Shown here piece after piece: positions 11,276 through 22,909 of a DNA stretch of 64,000 nt. The translations under genes and the position numbers were made by a program. The notes beneath the pieces are model-generated. The model had not been told where the DNA came from. It searched no databases and saw nothing but the letters and a program-made list of their open reading frames with translations. Every line of letters starts with the position of its first letter. The stretch's first letter is position 1. The DNA is taken from assembly GCA_902806565.1 (NCBI GenBank), contig CADCXA010000031.1, positions 1,426,001 to 1,490,000 on the forward strand, given 5' to 3'. Source of the DNA: Hypoxylon rubiginosum (Eukaryota > Ascomycota > Sordariomycetes > Xylariales > Hypoxylaceae).

Positions 11276-14200
11276 TCATGCATCTTCTTCCGTGCTGGTG
11301 TTGTAGCCGCTAGGAGCACCGCCAGCCGTTGCCGCGGAGCTTCCTGTAGTATTCTTGGATAGGCCGGACTGTTCTCCTCGACCTGGTATCATCTCACTCA
11401 CAGCGGGAATATTGTCGGGCGATATGCTGCCGCTAGTGTCGTAGGCGTGCGCGTCGTCGGAATGCTCATCTTCTTCATCATTTCCGGACAAGTCAATGTC
11501 CGAACTAGGGTCTTCCTCGACTATGGCCCGTCGGCTCATTAGACTCTCCGAAGAGGAATCATCTCCGCTTTCGCCATCATCGTCGTCGTACTCCGAATCG
11601 GAGGCGGCGCAATAGAAGCCAGGTGGCGGTAGAGGCACCGGAGGCAATCGGCGAAGCTTGCCCGCAACATATTCGATTTGAACGGCGTACGACACAGGAC
11701 TGGACATATGTACGGGACATGGCGAGCTCGTGGACATGGCAGCTAACTTTTTGATGATGGAGCTGGTAGTAACCTTGGAGCTAGTCGTCGGCAAGGTTTC
11801 GCCATCATCTTCAGAGACGTTGCTGTCTTCGTCGAATACATGCTTCGGTCGTCGCGTCGACACGACCAAAACGAAGTGGTCGTCAGGATAGACGCCTCCC
11901 AAGCCGCTAGCCTCGAGGTTTAGTAAAGACGCGTGCTGACGGGCATCGGACCAGATAAAATCGGCATCGATATCATCTTCTGTATCATCTGAAGTCGTCA
12001 GTTCAGGTAGATCGGCAGTATCATCGAGATCTACCGTCGTCTCGCGCCTATCGAGCTTATCGAGATTGTCGGGCTTCTTGCGAATGCTGAGCGGCCTGTA
12101 AGGGAGCAAGGATCCCGACGTGGAGCGGCTGAACTGTGGACGGGCGACGGTGAGGCTGACTGGACCCTGACTTGTGATGGTGGGTTGGTCGGATGATGTC
12201 ATGTCGTACGTGGCAGGGGATGTCTCCGATGTCTCCTCATTCTCGTGCCCTTCCCCTCCGCCTTCGCCTTCGCCATCGCCTGGGCCAAAATCACCCGACA
12301 GGTCGGTGCAGAAGGGGGCCCCACTGTAATATATGATGGCACCGTCGCGACGGCGCTTACGCTGTGAAACCCCTGACACACCACTCTGGCCCCATCGTGA
12401 ATTCATCCCCAAATTGCTCTCTTCGGGCGGGCCGTACGACGAACCCGTCTCGTCCCCTCCTGATGGCTGTTCATCTGACGAGGACGTCTGGTGGTGTACA
12501 AATAACGGTTTGTAGTGGAAGCTCTCGGACGAATTCGAGTCTCGCACACCGAGCCCGAATTTTGATGGCTTCTGCGCTGTGACGTCATTTCCAGACGCCT
12601 GCGTTTTCTGCTTCTTTCGTTGGCTCTGATCGTTAGCGTTGGCGTTGGATTCGTCCGTGTCATCGCTTGATTGGATACGCTGAGACATGCTGCCGCTATC
12701 GCTGCTGAATTTCGTTCCTTCGACCCCACCCCGCCAGCGGATCTTTCTTCCGTCCGGCGACAGCTGGAATTTGGTGCTCTTTTCTGACACCGCCGAGCGA
12801 ATGAAGGCTGGGGTGACATTGAGGATGTGCAGCTGCGCCAAATTGCAGAGCAGATTGAGGTACACCCAACCTTCCGCATCGGGCGATACATCCCTTGCAG
12901 AGTAATGTCTTTTCGATTCAGGTGCGACGAGTCCCAGATGACGTATGTAATCCATATTTTCTGAGGGCACCTGTTGACGATCAGGGTCCAAATCGCGTGG
13001 TCGCGTTGGACGCTGTTCTGGAGGCAGCATTGCTTGGTAAGGCGAAGTGTTGTTACCACTACCACCACTACCACCACTGCTGCCACCAGCGCCCATGTGC
13101 CCACTGCCGCTCCCGCTCCCGTTACCGGCATCTCTCAAGTCTGCCTGGTCGGCATTCGAATGCGAGTTCGAGTGTGAATGCGAATGAGATGCGGACCCGG
13201 ATCCGTTGTCACGTGAGCTACTCTCCTTCTGCTGCGAGTTTCGCGGTCGGATTTGCGCTTCACGTGTCGTATCACTTAGGCGGATGGCCCTGTCGTCCGA
13301 TCCTTCCATCTGGACGTCTTCGGCGATTGGTTCAGGTACTAAAGGTAAATGAACCCGTTCGGCTGGGTCGCCCATCTTGCCGGTGAAAAGGTGTTCTAGT
13401 CGTTTCACCACCAGCTTCTTCTTGTCCTTCTCGGTCATGACGGCAGCTCGAGGCCAGAGGCCTTCGGGAATATCTCGTAGATAGTCCTCAATGTTCTGGT
13501 TAGATCGCTGTCGTGCCGCCTTAGCCTGGCCAGGTAGCGACAACACGGACGAACTGGGGCCGGTTGACATAGATGCGTAAGCTGAATCGACAGGCCTAGA
13601 GTTGGACCCAGAGGAGGAAGACGCGTGCTTAGAATTCTTCGACTTGCCTAATATCTTCTTTCGATTCGGGGAGCCTCCCGGGGTCGAGCCATCGAGGTTG
13701 GTGGTGAAATCTCGTAACGCAGCCTCCAATTCTCGCTTCCTCCTACTAGATAAACCGTGAACTTTGACCTCGAACAACTTGTCTCCTCGCAACGAGTCAG
13801 GTCCCATTTGTCTGTACTTCTTCAGTTCTTCTTTTAAGCGCTTATTCTCGACGGTTAGGTCGTCGATAACGCTCCTGTCTTTTATCTTAATTAGTCAATC
13901 CGACGCGAAGAGTGGAATTGTAGAACGAACAATCATCGGCGCTTGAGCTGTGCGCTAGTCTTGGTCGGACACCTGGGGTATGTCCTTGGACGAAGCGATA
14001 TGCTGGACTCTGCGACGGCACGCCATATTTTGTTACCTCCTCGTTGGACGAATCTGTTTCCCTCTGGTAAAATGGAGGATCTATATCCATTGCCGTCGTG
14101 TCCATGTTGCCCTTTTCATTGTCGTTGAGCTTGTTGAACCAATGCTTCGGGTCACTGAGGCCGGTTTCGTTACTTTCTCCTGACGAATGTCTTCGCGGGG

Positions 14201-14384
14201 ACTTGACGTCAGCCGGTTGAGGGGCGGCTGGAACAGCCGTAGGTGAGTGGCGTCTCGAGGCATCCCTTGCTAAGCGATGATTGCGCAATGTGATGGAATT
14301 TTCGGGCGACGTTCGTCTCGGGTTTCTATACGTAACGATTGGCGGTGGCTCGGAGCCTGCTGGCGCGTTCTTCGGGTCTGGCAT
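11276..14384 (-). CDS. frq: Circadian clock protein FREQUENCY
   Basis: FRQ is the negative element of the fungal circadian clock: with FRH and casein kinase 1 it represses the White Collar complex that drives its own transcription. Exon 1 (14384-13931) and exon 2 (13878-11276) are split by a 52-bp intron (GTTCGT..AAAAG); together they give 1018 residues, close to the Neurospora protein. The junction falls inside the coiled coil and restores ADDYRSVIDDLTVENKRLKE, a hallmark FRQ block. Other diagnostic stretches follow in order: DPPFYQRETDSSNEE before it, LFEVKVHGLSSRRKRELEA, EKDKKKLVVKRLEHLFTGK, RPTRPRDLDPDRQQVPSENM, DAEGWVYLNLLCNLAQLHIL, STKFQLSPDGRKIRWRGG, AIIYYSGAPFCTDLSGD, GLGGVYPDDHFVLVV and the C-terminal TAGGAPSGYNTSTEEDA. 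A poly-Ser/Gly and SHSHSHSNSHSN tract lies near the middle, and acidic serine-rich segments suit multiple phosphorylation. About 5 kb of gene-free DNA lies upstream. Confidence 0.97.
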
Positions 14385-15310
14385 GGTTCTTGCATTGACT
14401 GATACCGTCGTGTACTGGTAATAACGCGAATACGTGAATGTCTCAATTAATCATGTCAAAAGTCAAGGTGTAGAAGAAATGCTGGCCGCAGCAACATAAT
14501 CTTCCTGCGATGGCGATGGCGATGGCGCTGTTCTAGGTTCAAATCAAGTTAGTGCGGTCTACACAAATAATTGCTGGTTTAGGACTCCGAGTTCTTGGGG
14601 CAGTTGAAGAAGCGGACGGATTATTAAGGTGGACGACGGGGAAGGGTAATGATGGTACGGTGGGCTGTCGCAGGAAACGCGAGCAAAATATTTGAATATT
14701 TGGTAACGGATGGGGTCGACAGTACAGAAGGCGATGGAAACATGGTCAATGCTGCGAGGTTGTTGAGGTGCATTCCGTGCATTCGCCGTGCCGTAACCGA
14801 AAAGGGATAGGATGCAACGTCATACGTACGGTAAAGCTTCTCTACCTTGGGCAGGGCAACCTAGCAAACTGGCAAACCTGGTTCGTATTGGTGGTAAATG
14901 GTGGTGTGAACGAGGGCCAATCTAGCGAGATAAAATAGGTTCGAAAAGGGGGGAAGCCAATATTAAAGGGCTTGGAGTTGACAAGTCGAATATTTAGACC
15001 ACAAAGATCGAAAGATTTATTCTTACTCTTCTACTTGTTCAAGAATTTCGAACGGATGTTGGATGGTGGGTGGTAGTGGGTGGTGAACGGGCAGCCACAG
15101 CAGTTCTGCGAATGGCCTCAGAGTAGCGTCTAGTTTGTGGAATAGTACCTAAACAATCAAAGTGCTAAGAGGGGGAAAGGGGGTAGTTGAACTACGGCTG
15201 GTCTGTTACGGTATGAAGCAATATGTATGTGGAAGAGAACTCTCGGACCCTGGACGAAGCGGAATTCAATGGAGAAAAGGATCAAAAAAATTCGGTCTTC
15301 ATGGATTTTC

Positions 15311-15320
15311 ATCGAGATCG
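15311..15320 (-). promoter_or_regulatory. Candidate light-response element upstream of frq
   Basis: On the frq strand the sequence reads CGATCTCGAT, two GAT-containing half sites in direct repeat. White Collar light-response elements in Neurospora are imperfect repeats of GATNC/CGATN type. It lies about 930 bp before the frq start codon. This is a motif match only. Confidence 0.3.
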
Positions 15321-16233
15321 TAATATTCTCTTCACAGCGCTGGCGAGCACGATAGGTGATGGAGACCTGGCCAGGGGCTTGTTTGGGGCCCCCCTACCCC
15401 TTCCCCTTCGCCGCCGGTACTGTCCTAGCAGAGATCTGTGCCGATGAGCAGAAAAGAAAAAGTTCGTCTGGATCGGTACACAATCGTTTCGATCTCACTA
15501 ACTGTGTCTACCTCTCCAATCCTTACAGCTGCCCCTGGGCTAATGATAGTAACGGGAGCGGCCTGACGGCATGGCAGCATGGGGGTGGAACACATTAGTA
15601 GGATAACACGGGAAAAGGCAGAGCTAGCATGCTCAAAGGGCAGACGCAGAAGGCAACGGACGGGGCAACATCTTTCAATGTACCGTGCAGATCAGGGTCC
15701 GGGCCTAGAAGCCTAGGTATAACTGATGGTACACCGGTGGCGCGGATAGGAAGAGAGTGGAAGAGTTGGTCCAATCACCAGACCGGTGGAGGATGTTTTC
15801 TCTATTTTCTCTACACGAGAAAATGTGGCAGCTGGATCGGGGGGTGAACTAAAAAAGGACCCCGTTCCTGGGCTACCTGGTAGGGGTGGGCGAGTTAGGT
15901 CAAGGAGGGCTGGGGGAGGGCTGGGACAGTGGGAGAGGGTGAGGGTGAGGTAGGGCAGTAGGGGCAGTAGGGGTAGCAAACTACCTGACACCAGCAGGAT
16001 CCCGTCACTGACTGCCAGGCAAAATATGGCGCACTGACGAAGTAGCTTTCTACCATGCAACCATACATAGTACAACCATACAACCATACAACACCATACA
16101 ACCATGCAATGCTGGCTTACATGTCGTACGATAATGTTCGTCAGGAAGAGGGTAGGCCTAAAATGGCCACGGGGCAGGGTTATTAAGTGTTGCTTAGCGA
16201 TTTAGCGGGTACGGTCTAGCGGGCATACAGTGG

Positions 16234-16288
16234 TGATCGGAGTTCTCATCGTTCTCATCGGTCCCATCTCGATGGCCCCCGATGATTC
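16234..16288 (-). promoter_or_regulatory. Candidate distal clock/light box upstream of frq
   Basis: On the frq strand this 55-bp stretch contains a tandem CGATGAGAA CGATGAGAA followed by CTCCGATC, and is preceded by CATCGAGATGGGAC. That makes at least five GAT/CGAT half sites within one helical cluster, about 1.85 kb upstream of the start codon. The Neurospora Clock-box is likewise a tandem CGATG-containing repeat well upstream of frq. Functional equivalence is inferred. Confidence 0.35.
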
Positions 16289-19200
16289 GCTGGGCTAAAG
16301 TCCGATGAAAGCCCGCCCAGCTCGCCCAAGCTCTCTGGCTTTGTTCTTTACGTGGCCCGTGTGCTGACTTATGTTCTTATCCCGGCCGCTTTCGATTTCT
16401 TTCGTGTCATTATGACGATGCTGCCTCGTCACTTGACCTAATGAACAGAAAAGACACGACACAATATTATAACGATGAATCTCGTTCTCGTCGGTCTTTT
16501 CGTCCTTCTTGACAACCCGATCGCATGGGTAAGCTTAGGTGGCTTCGGGCGGTGAGCTCACCCGTGCTTGATCTTAAAAGGGTGAAACTGGCTGACTGGC
16601 TGACCGGCGAGGGTTAACAAACTGACAAGGGCCGGCGATGTTGGAAAGGTTTGCATCTTCGCATCTTAGAATGGGAGGGGATCGAGATTTTAAACCACCC
16701 GCAACTGTCATGGTTTACAAGCCAAACCACTTTGGGCGGTCCAGGCCCAGATCTACCATTTTTATCCTTCCCGTGGCGTGACTTGCATGTGTCTCTCATA
16801 CCAACCTTTTCCACAAAGCACAAACAAAACACGACAAGCAGCCACGAGCCACGAGCCACGAGCCACAAGAACTTATATTCGCCCTTTTTCCTGCGAAGCG
16901 TCGACGATCGCGCAGTCGCGCAGTCGCGCTGAGACCTCGACGGGCAGACGGGCATGACCATACAACCCAGTAAATAACAGAATAGCCCGATCACGAGAAC
17001 ACCTTTGTTATGGAAGGTCGGAAGCGAAGCAAGCCTTGGCAACTAGGCAAAATGCGGGATCCTTAAGTAGCGCCATCAAATCATCCGTTCCAAATCTTGT
17101 GGGATACTAATTGGGATAATACGATGTTGCGATGCCGGCAAGACGGCAAGCCGACAATTCATTCTTGAAGCCGAGCTATCGAGCTCTTTGCCGCGTGATC
17201 GTCAGGAACCAGCTCTTTGTCATTACTAGTGCCCTTTTTACGACCTAACCCAGTTATATGCTTCTCATTGACCCCCTAATTAAGACATGTTAGGCACCAA
17301 GTAGCCTCTTAGATGCGGCCGATCATGGCCATGTGATACCCGGAGAGGCATCAATCTTATCGTCAATCCTCCCCGAAATTCCAGATTCTCGTGGGTATAC
17401 CCGATCGCCGTGAATTACCGTAGGCTCGGGGGCGGAACTTGGAACCTCCCTGCGTCCTTCGCTCGGATATATGCTTCCGGGTGGCGATAGTCGGGGACTA
17501 GCTCCCACGTGTCTTTAACTCCATCCACTCGGCTTGGGGAAGCTTTGTTTATAGTCCGATTCACTCGTACTCGTACTCATTGGCATAGTCGGGTCACGGG
17601 ATTAGCAACCTCTCACCATCAGAAAGCCTAGCCTTGGTTACCTTGGTTAGGTATTCATCATCCCTAGTTTCATGTACCCGACCTGTTCACAAAAACCTCA
17701 CATAGATTGGTGCTACCGGTGCTAGTTGCTCATACATATCGGCTTTTCACTCAAGGTTAATAGATAGGGAGCCAACCAAGTACACTGCTTCGTCAACGCC
17801 TTAGTCTAGCTACAGCTGAATATCACTTTGCTTATCGAGAAGTCATAGCCATGACAAATACTCATCAGAGTTACCTATGTGCTTGACTGAGAATGCGTAG
17901 TTGAGATCAGATATACCAGCCATTAAAATCGTCGCTCATTCGTGTATAGAATTCGATTATTTTATTGTTGCTAGTGAGGATCCAAAGTCTGCCACGCATT
18001 ATATCTAAATTCCTCGAGACTAGCATATCAAAGCAACTCAAATAAATAAATAGAACCACTTCAGAATTTATCATAAAGGTCGAGAATGAGCTAAAGATGA
18101 AGTATTCCTAAAGTCAACCCAGACGTTGTCAAGTTGTATACCTAGACTAAAGAGACACGTAGGGACAGAACGCAGAATCTTCTGAATTTATGAGAGCACC
18201 TAGGGTTTAATTAATTACCAGAGCAGCCTCAAGTATGACTATATAGATGCTACTAAAGTTCAAGTAGTTGGGGTTTCTGGGCGGCGTGAGACGACTAAAG
18301 TCATACAACATAAACTAGTTCAGGACTTAACGAACTCGGCCAATCTAGAGGAATGTTCTACGTAGCACTACCCGCCCTAGACTACGGGTATTCTGATAAC
18401 TGGCTGTTATGGGTAAGCCCATTTTTGAGGGGGTGACATCATCTGTCGTGTTGTTTCTTTCCGTGAAAAATCTCTTGCAGCACACGACTGCCTGTAAGTG
18501 AGTATGTGTAAGAAATATTGATATTGCGTGGGGGTATATTAGCTGAGGTATGTTTAAGAACTGAATCCATGAGCGAAACTATTCCGGTATATGCCCTCAC
18601 TTGGATATATCCAGGACAAGGCTCGGTCATGCCGGGCGTTGGTAAGTTACAATATAGTACCTACCTGTTAGCAAGCGTAGAAGGATCGACCCAACAAGGA
18701 ATATTGTCAATACTTGAAGGTTTCTGAGGGGGGGGGGGGAGAGATGTTGGTGCAAGGGGCAAGCCACTTTCATATAAAAACTAAAAATATGAGATGAAAC
18801 AGTTACACCGGAAATGCTAGTCGTAGAAGTACATCCCGTCAGTTTGACTAGCCTCTATATGAGACAAGATCATCAGAGACACTACGAACTCTATTTCAGG
18901 TAAGTCACGTAACGGACTGGAATTTATCTTGAGCTAGGGGATATTCTATGTGTTTCTCACAACGAGGTTTTAAAACGCTATAAATTGTGCTACTGTGGAT
19001 CGGAAGTAGAGAATGTGGCGCTCATACAGGAAAGAATGTAAGAAGAGTGCCTATACTAAGGTACTTGGATATAATTAGAAGAAACGGAGCTTGACGTTGT
19101 TATCATACTTGTGTAGAAGTTTCTAGAGATCTGGGAAGTATACCTTTAGCGGCCTATGGCTCCGGACTCAGGAGGTGATCAGGGGTATGACAATAGAACT

Positions 19201-19751
19201 TAAACAACCGGTCATATCATATTCTAAATATTAATGAAAAAAATGAATCCGCAGTGAATTGCCAATTGCTAATGGTCTATAGGGGGCCATTGTTGGCAAA
19301 CCCCGCCGGAAAGAAGTGCTAACCTACTAAGATGCGAAGTGATGATAGTACAGCTTACATTCTGCGGAAAGGTAGAGTCTTTAGAAATCTTGACTACTTA
19401 ACAGACGATGGTAAGAAACCATAGGCACCTATGAACTATGCAAACCGGATCACGGATGAGGGCTTGATTCAAGTATGAGGGTTGATGATATTTAATGTAC
19501 CTATACCAGGTACCTATGTAGTAGATAGGCAAGAGACAATACATGTCTATGGTAGAACGAATACGGCATCTGATAGTAATTTTGATAGAGAAATCTCTAG
19601 ATTCAGCATTCTTTCCACGAGGCCTTTTTTAGCCTAAACCCCAAAAGACCGTCACAGCCCTTAACAATGCTATTGACATCGTTGACAACACCAAGCTTAA
19701 CTTGCGCAACGCTCACTACCCCTAGGAACCCGTCACAACGTGGGAGCCCAT

Positions 19752-20589
19752 TTATAGGTTCTTGAAGATGGTGTCGATTCTCAGGTTGCCAGTGACGTTG
19801 TAGCCGGGCACGTATCGCTCACCCCATGGCTGCAGCTGGTTGTCTATATCAAGATTAGCTTTGAACAAGTACTTTAACATTATCATTGGAGAGCTTACCG
19901 TATGTCTGAGAAGGCTTGTACGCGCAGATGAAAGTGAATGTGTCGTTGGTGGCCTTCTTCAGGTCGTCGTTGGGGAACTCGGTGGTGATGCGGCCGAAGG
20001 TGGCGTTGTCGATTCCGGTCCGCAGGCCGTCGTAGTCGACCGAGATACCCATGCTGGTAACCTGGACTTCGTACTCCTTGTAGTACGCGATCGTGCGGGT
20101 CGTGTGGAGGGCGATGGCGTCGAAGACGAGCTGGATGCGGCGCGCGTCCCAGGTCTCGTCGCCGTACTGCTCGAGGAACTTCCGCGACGCGATGGCGCCG
20201 TCCACCTCGAAGCGGTGGTCCAGCGAGGTGACCGTGGAGTTGGGCGTCATGTCCCAGCCGAGATCGTGCAGGAGGGCAGACACGGCCTGGATCTCGATAT
20301 CCACGCTGTTCCTCAGCGTCTCGTTGGCGGCGATGATGAGAGATCCGAAGAGCCAGGCGCGCATCTGGTGCTTGAAGACGGCCTCGGTGCTGTGGTTGCG
20401 GGTGAACTCCTGCGCGAGACGGACGATGGGCGTGTCGATGACGGTTATGCCGGCGATGGTGACGTTCGGGAAGGGCTTGTTCATCAGAACGGGCTCACCG
20501 CGCGGCCTGAAGGGGCCGTGAGCGGCCGAGGCGGCCACGAGGGTCGTCGACCCGGCGAGCAGCAGAGAAAGGCTCTTGGTGATATGCAT
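19752..20589 (-). CDS. Secreted HD-domain protein (cyanamide hydratase-like metal hydrolase)
   Basis: Exon 1 (20589-19899) and exon 2 (19843-19752) give 783 bases, 260 residues. A signal peptide (MHITKSLSLLLAGSTTLVAASA) is followed by an HD domain: VRLAQEFTRNHSTEAVFKHQ, then VSALLHDLGWD with the metal-binding HD pair, SLDHRFEVDGA, and IALHTTRTIAYY with further histidines. HD proteins bind divalent metal and often hydrolyse phosphoesters; this fungal subgroup resembles urea/cyanamide hydratase relatives, and the exported version has no firmly known substrate. Several N-x-S/T sites (NVT, NHST, NET, NST, NAT, NDT) fit a secreted glycoprotein. The second exon adds DNQLQPWGERYVPGYNVTGN, restored in frame by the splice. 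Codons are GC-rich relative to flanking DNA. Confidence 0.85.
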
Positions 20590-20664
20590 CTTGTTGAATA
20601 GTGCGAAGACGGCTGTTGTTGACTTGGTTTAATTTTGGAGAACCCCTTTGGACATCGATGCAGG

Positions 20665-20673
20665 ATATATATA
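20665..20673 (-). promoter_or_regulatory. TATA box of the HD-domain gene
   Basis: The minus strand reads GTATATATATCC about 80 bp before the ATG, a suitable distance for a fungal TATA element. Confidence 0.45.
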
Positions 20674-21359
20674 CACACTTCGAGGGCGCTGAAAACCCCT
20701 CAACAGGGTGAAGATTGTCAACAATTTCATGTTGACTTTTGCCGAAGACAAGCACCTCCCAGTCACACAGAACCGCCATCTCGCCACGAGACTAGTAACT
20801 CAGCCGTCGTGATGGCTTCGAGAAGACAGCGGTCCGAAGAATTTGGGATTGGTCAACCTTGGTGACATAGTAAGAAAGGGTGTGACGAGCATTGGAAAAT
20901 TTGGTCTAGCAAGGGGCCGGTAGCTGAGAGGAGGGCGTAGGGCTAGCTGCCTAATTGGTGCGGGACATATTTTATTTCCAAAGACCCTAGATGTGGTATT
21001 TTGATTACTACTATTTGGCCTGAAAGGCGAACTTCGCACCTGGGGAATGCGAACTGCCTGATCTCTCATCTTCAGGGGCGGCTCAAACCTGCAGAGGTGG
21101 GTGATAGCTTGCCACCAGAATTAGTTATCTAATACGTATTCCAAACCGCCCAATATTACTAAGTATTAGTAGACAGTTGCTGCACGACACGCATATACAG
21201 TAATGATCTCGAGTATGAATGTTGATGCTGATGGTAGTTCTTGGCAAGCCCTAGTAGCATCGAAGCCTCAAACGGCAGTCAAGATGCCATGCGGTTGGTC
21301 CCCCGCAGCGAGGTGGCTGCCCCAACGTCCAGGGGTAGGCATGGGATGAGCTCGGATTG

Positions 21360-21425
21360 GTTCGATAGGGATCTGAACCGCTGCCGATCTCAGAGTCAAG
21401 CTTCCTAATCCACTCACTACTCCTT
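21360..21425 (-). other. tRNA-like relic with A-box- and B-box-like sequences
   Basis: On the minus strand TAGTGAGTGG (21419-21410) resembles an RNA polymerase III A box and GGTTCAGATCC (21379-21369) is one base from a B box, at about the spacing seen in tRNA genes. The anticodon and T stems do not pair well, so this is not an intact tRNA. It could be a decayed tRNA or the head of a tRNA-derived SINE. Confidence 0.3.
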
Positions 21426-22909
21426 AGCTGCAGCAGGGCCCTGCATAAAGTCCCCGGCGTAATGCTTACCTTGCCTATCTTGTCAGTGATCCGCGCTCTT
21501 ATACCCGAAGCTGATCAGGTCCGCAAAGCTTGACTAGATTAGATATCAATGCTGACACCGTAACTAGCAGCTACAATATCTACGACCTCTTCCACGCCTT
21601 CTAGAACACTGCTTCTTACTGCTCCCACCAGCATCACGGGACTCCTTTGCGTGCTATTACCTACCAATTTCACAAGCCAGCTGTTGAGGAGGCGGGTCTC
21701 TTCTCCCAGCCTTAACCCGCTTTATCCGACACTGCGCCTCCCCAACAACACGACCATTGCTGCGTATCATGACGCGAAATGGCGCGAGTGTGAGAGCCCA
21801 AGACTCGATTGGCAAAATTGGCACGTCTCGAGAGACTCCATAATAAGGCTCGTCCGCTTCATAGCAGTAAACTTATTCAGCAGGCCCTCAAGCGATAGAG
21901 AGTTCTTGGCAATGATTTTCAATCATCCTGTTTCTCATACGCGTTGTTGTGTGGTAATTTCTCGGGTTGGTGAGAAGATTTCAAATCTCGTACTAAGTCG
22001 TTGCTGTCAGCCACTTGCAGTCTATCTCGTCTAAGTATACGACATTAGGTCAGTAGGCACCTCGTCACCTCGTCCCATTTCAAACTCGTCTTTTTTTTCT
22101 CGATGGAGACTTACCTCCGCTTAGCCTCATCGAATTTGAAATTGCTGTCGCTCAGCCGTTTCTTGCTGTTCGCGATGCATTATGTTGGGCTGCTCCACGT
22201 ACAATTTAGAAGACTGTCCCAGAGAGAGGGTCATCTTTCGAATCGAGAAAGTGGCATAGCCTTTAATATAAATAAACGACGTGATCAGTACCGTAGTACC
22301 ATGTCACCGTGTGAGCCGATCCTCAAGTCAGTTTAGCCTCTGGAGAATCAAGGACGGCCCCCACAGATCTACCTATACTCATGTACGACATCGTCGGTTC
22401 GAGACCGTTAAGGTGAACGATTGACCTTAGACTAGTCTCGATATTGCGCCTTATTTGTCATTGCGAGAGGTGGCTTGGATGGCGAAGGGTCTTGGCTTTT
22501 GCTATTATGGGTTTCTAACGCAGTCTGGTCTTGGTATTGGCATAGATTCTACTGGTTTACGATAGATGAATTGCGCTACAAGGCATGTCATTACGTCTCA
22601 TGTGGCTCCGCCTTCTTAGGAGACCCGAATTAGTGAAGCTCGGTGTTGAATCTCCAGTTCTTGGCGGCCAACATTTTTAGTTCGGTGTGTTGTTTCATTC
22701 CTTAGCCGGCGTGACCCAAGATCTCCAGCCGTCGCCAAGTCATAAAAGGGGAATCGTCTCCTGTAATAGCGCAAAATTTTACTAAAGAGGTCGTTCTGAG
22801 ATTCGATACTATTTGAATCCAGACCCTCTGCTCGTCTTACATCTCGTTCTCCCCTATTTAATTCTTGTCTTTTATTCGGGGTTTTTGTACAGTCGGAGCT
22901 TGCGGAACA

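Larger units (their letters stand above)
14385..19751. other. Long gene-free region upstream of frq
   Basis: This is 5.4 kb with no supported gene. The first 2 kb next to frq is likely leader and promoter: it has a CGATGG triplet-type repeat near 14507-14526, many short upstream ATGs, and two groups of GAT/CGAT motifs (separate entries). Simple repeats occur at 16053-16108 (ACAACCAT type) and 16841-16868 (GCCACGA x3). A run of 12 G lies at 18728-18739. From 17 to 19.7 kb I see only non-coding sequence; several open frames of 60-140 codons lack motifs. Confidence 0.5.
20590..22909. other. Intergenic region between HD-domain and transporter genes
   Basis: It is 2.3 kb holding two divergent promoters and, on the minus strand near 21360-21425, a tRNA-like stretch (separate entry). 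Open frames at 21651-22034 and 22103-22336 show no recognisable features and are not called. Confidence 0.5.

Noticed and set aside
16614..17042. 142-codon minus-strand frame in the frq upstream region
   Set aside because: It has no domain, no clear signal peptide context, and is crossed by simple repeats (GCCACGA tracts).
19840..20601. 253-codon plus-strand frame opposite the HD-domain gene
   Set aside because: It is a shadow of the HD-domain exon, with no family motif and low-complexity V/D/G/R composition.
21651..22034. 127-codon plus-strand frame between the HD-domain and transporter genes
   Set aside because: No motif, no splice continuation and average intergenic composition.
22395..22405. 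B-box-like GGTTCGAGACC
   Set aside because: It matches the pol III B-box consensus, but no A box or tRNA-like stems are found upstream.
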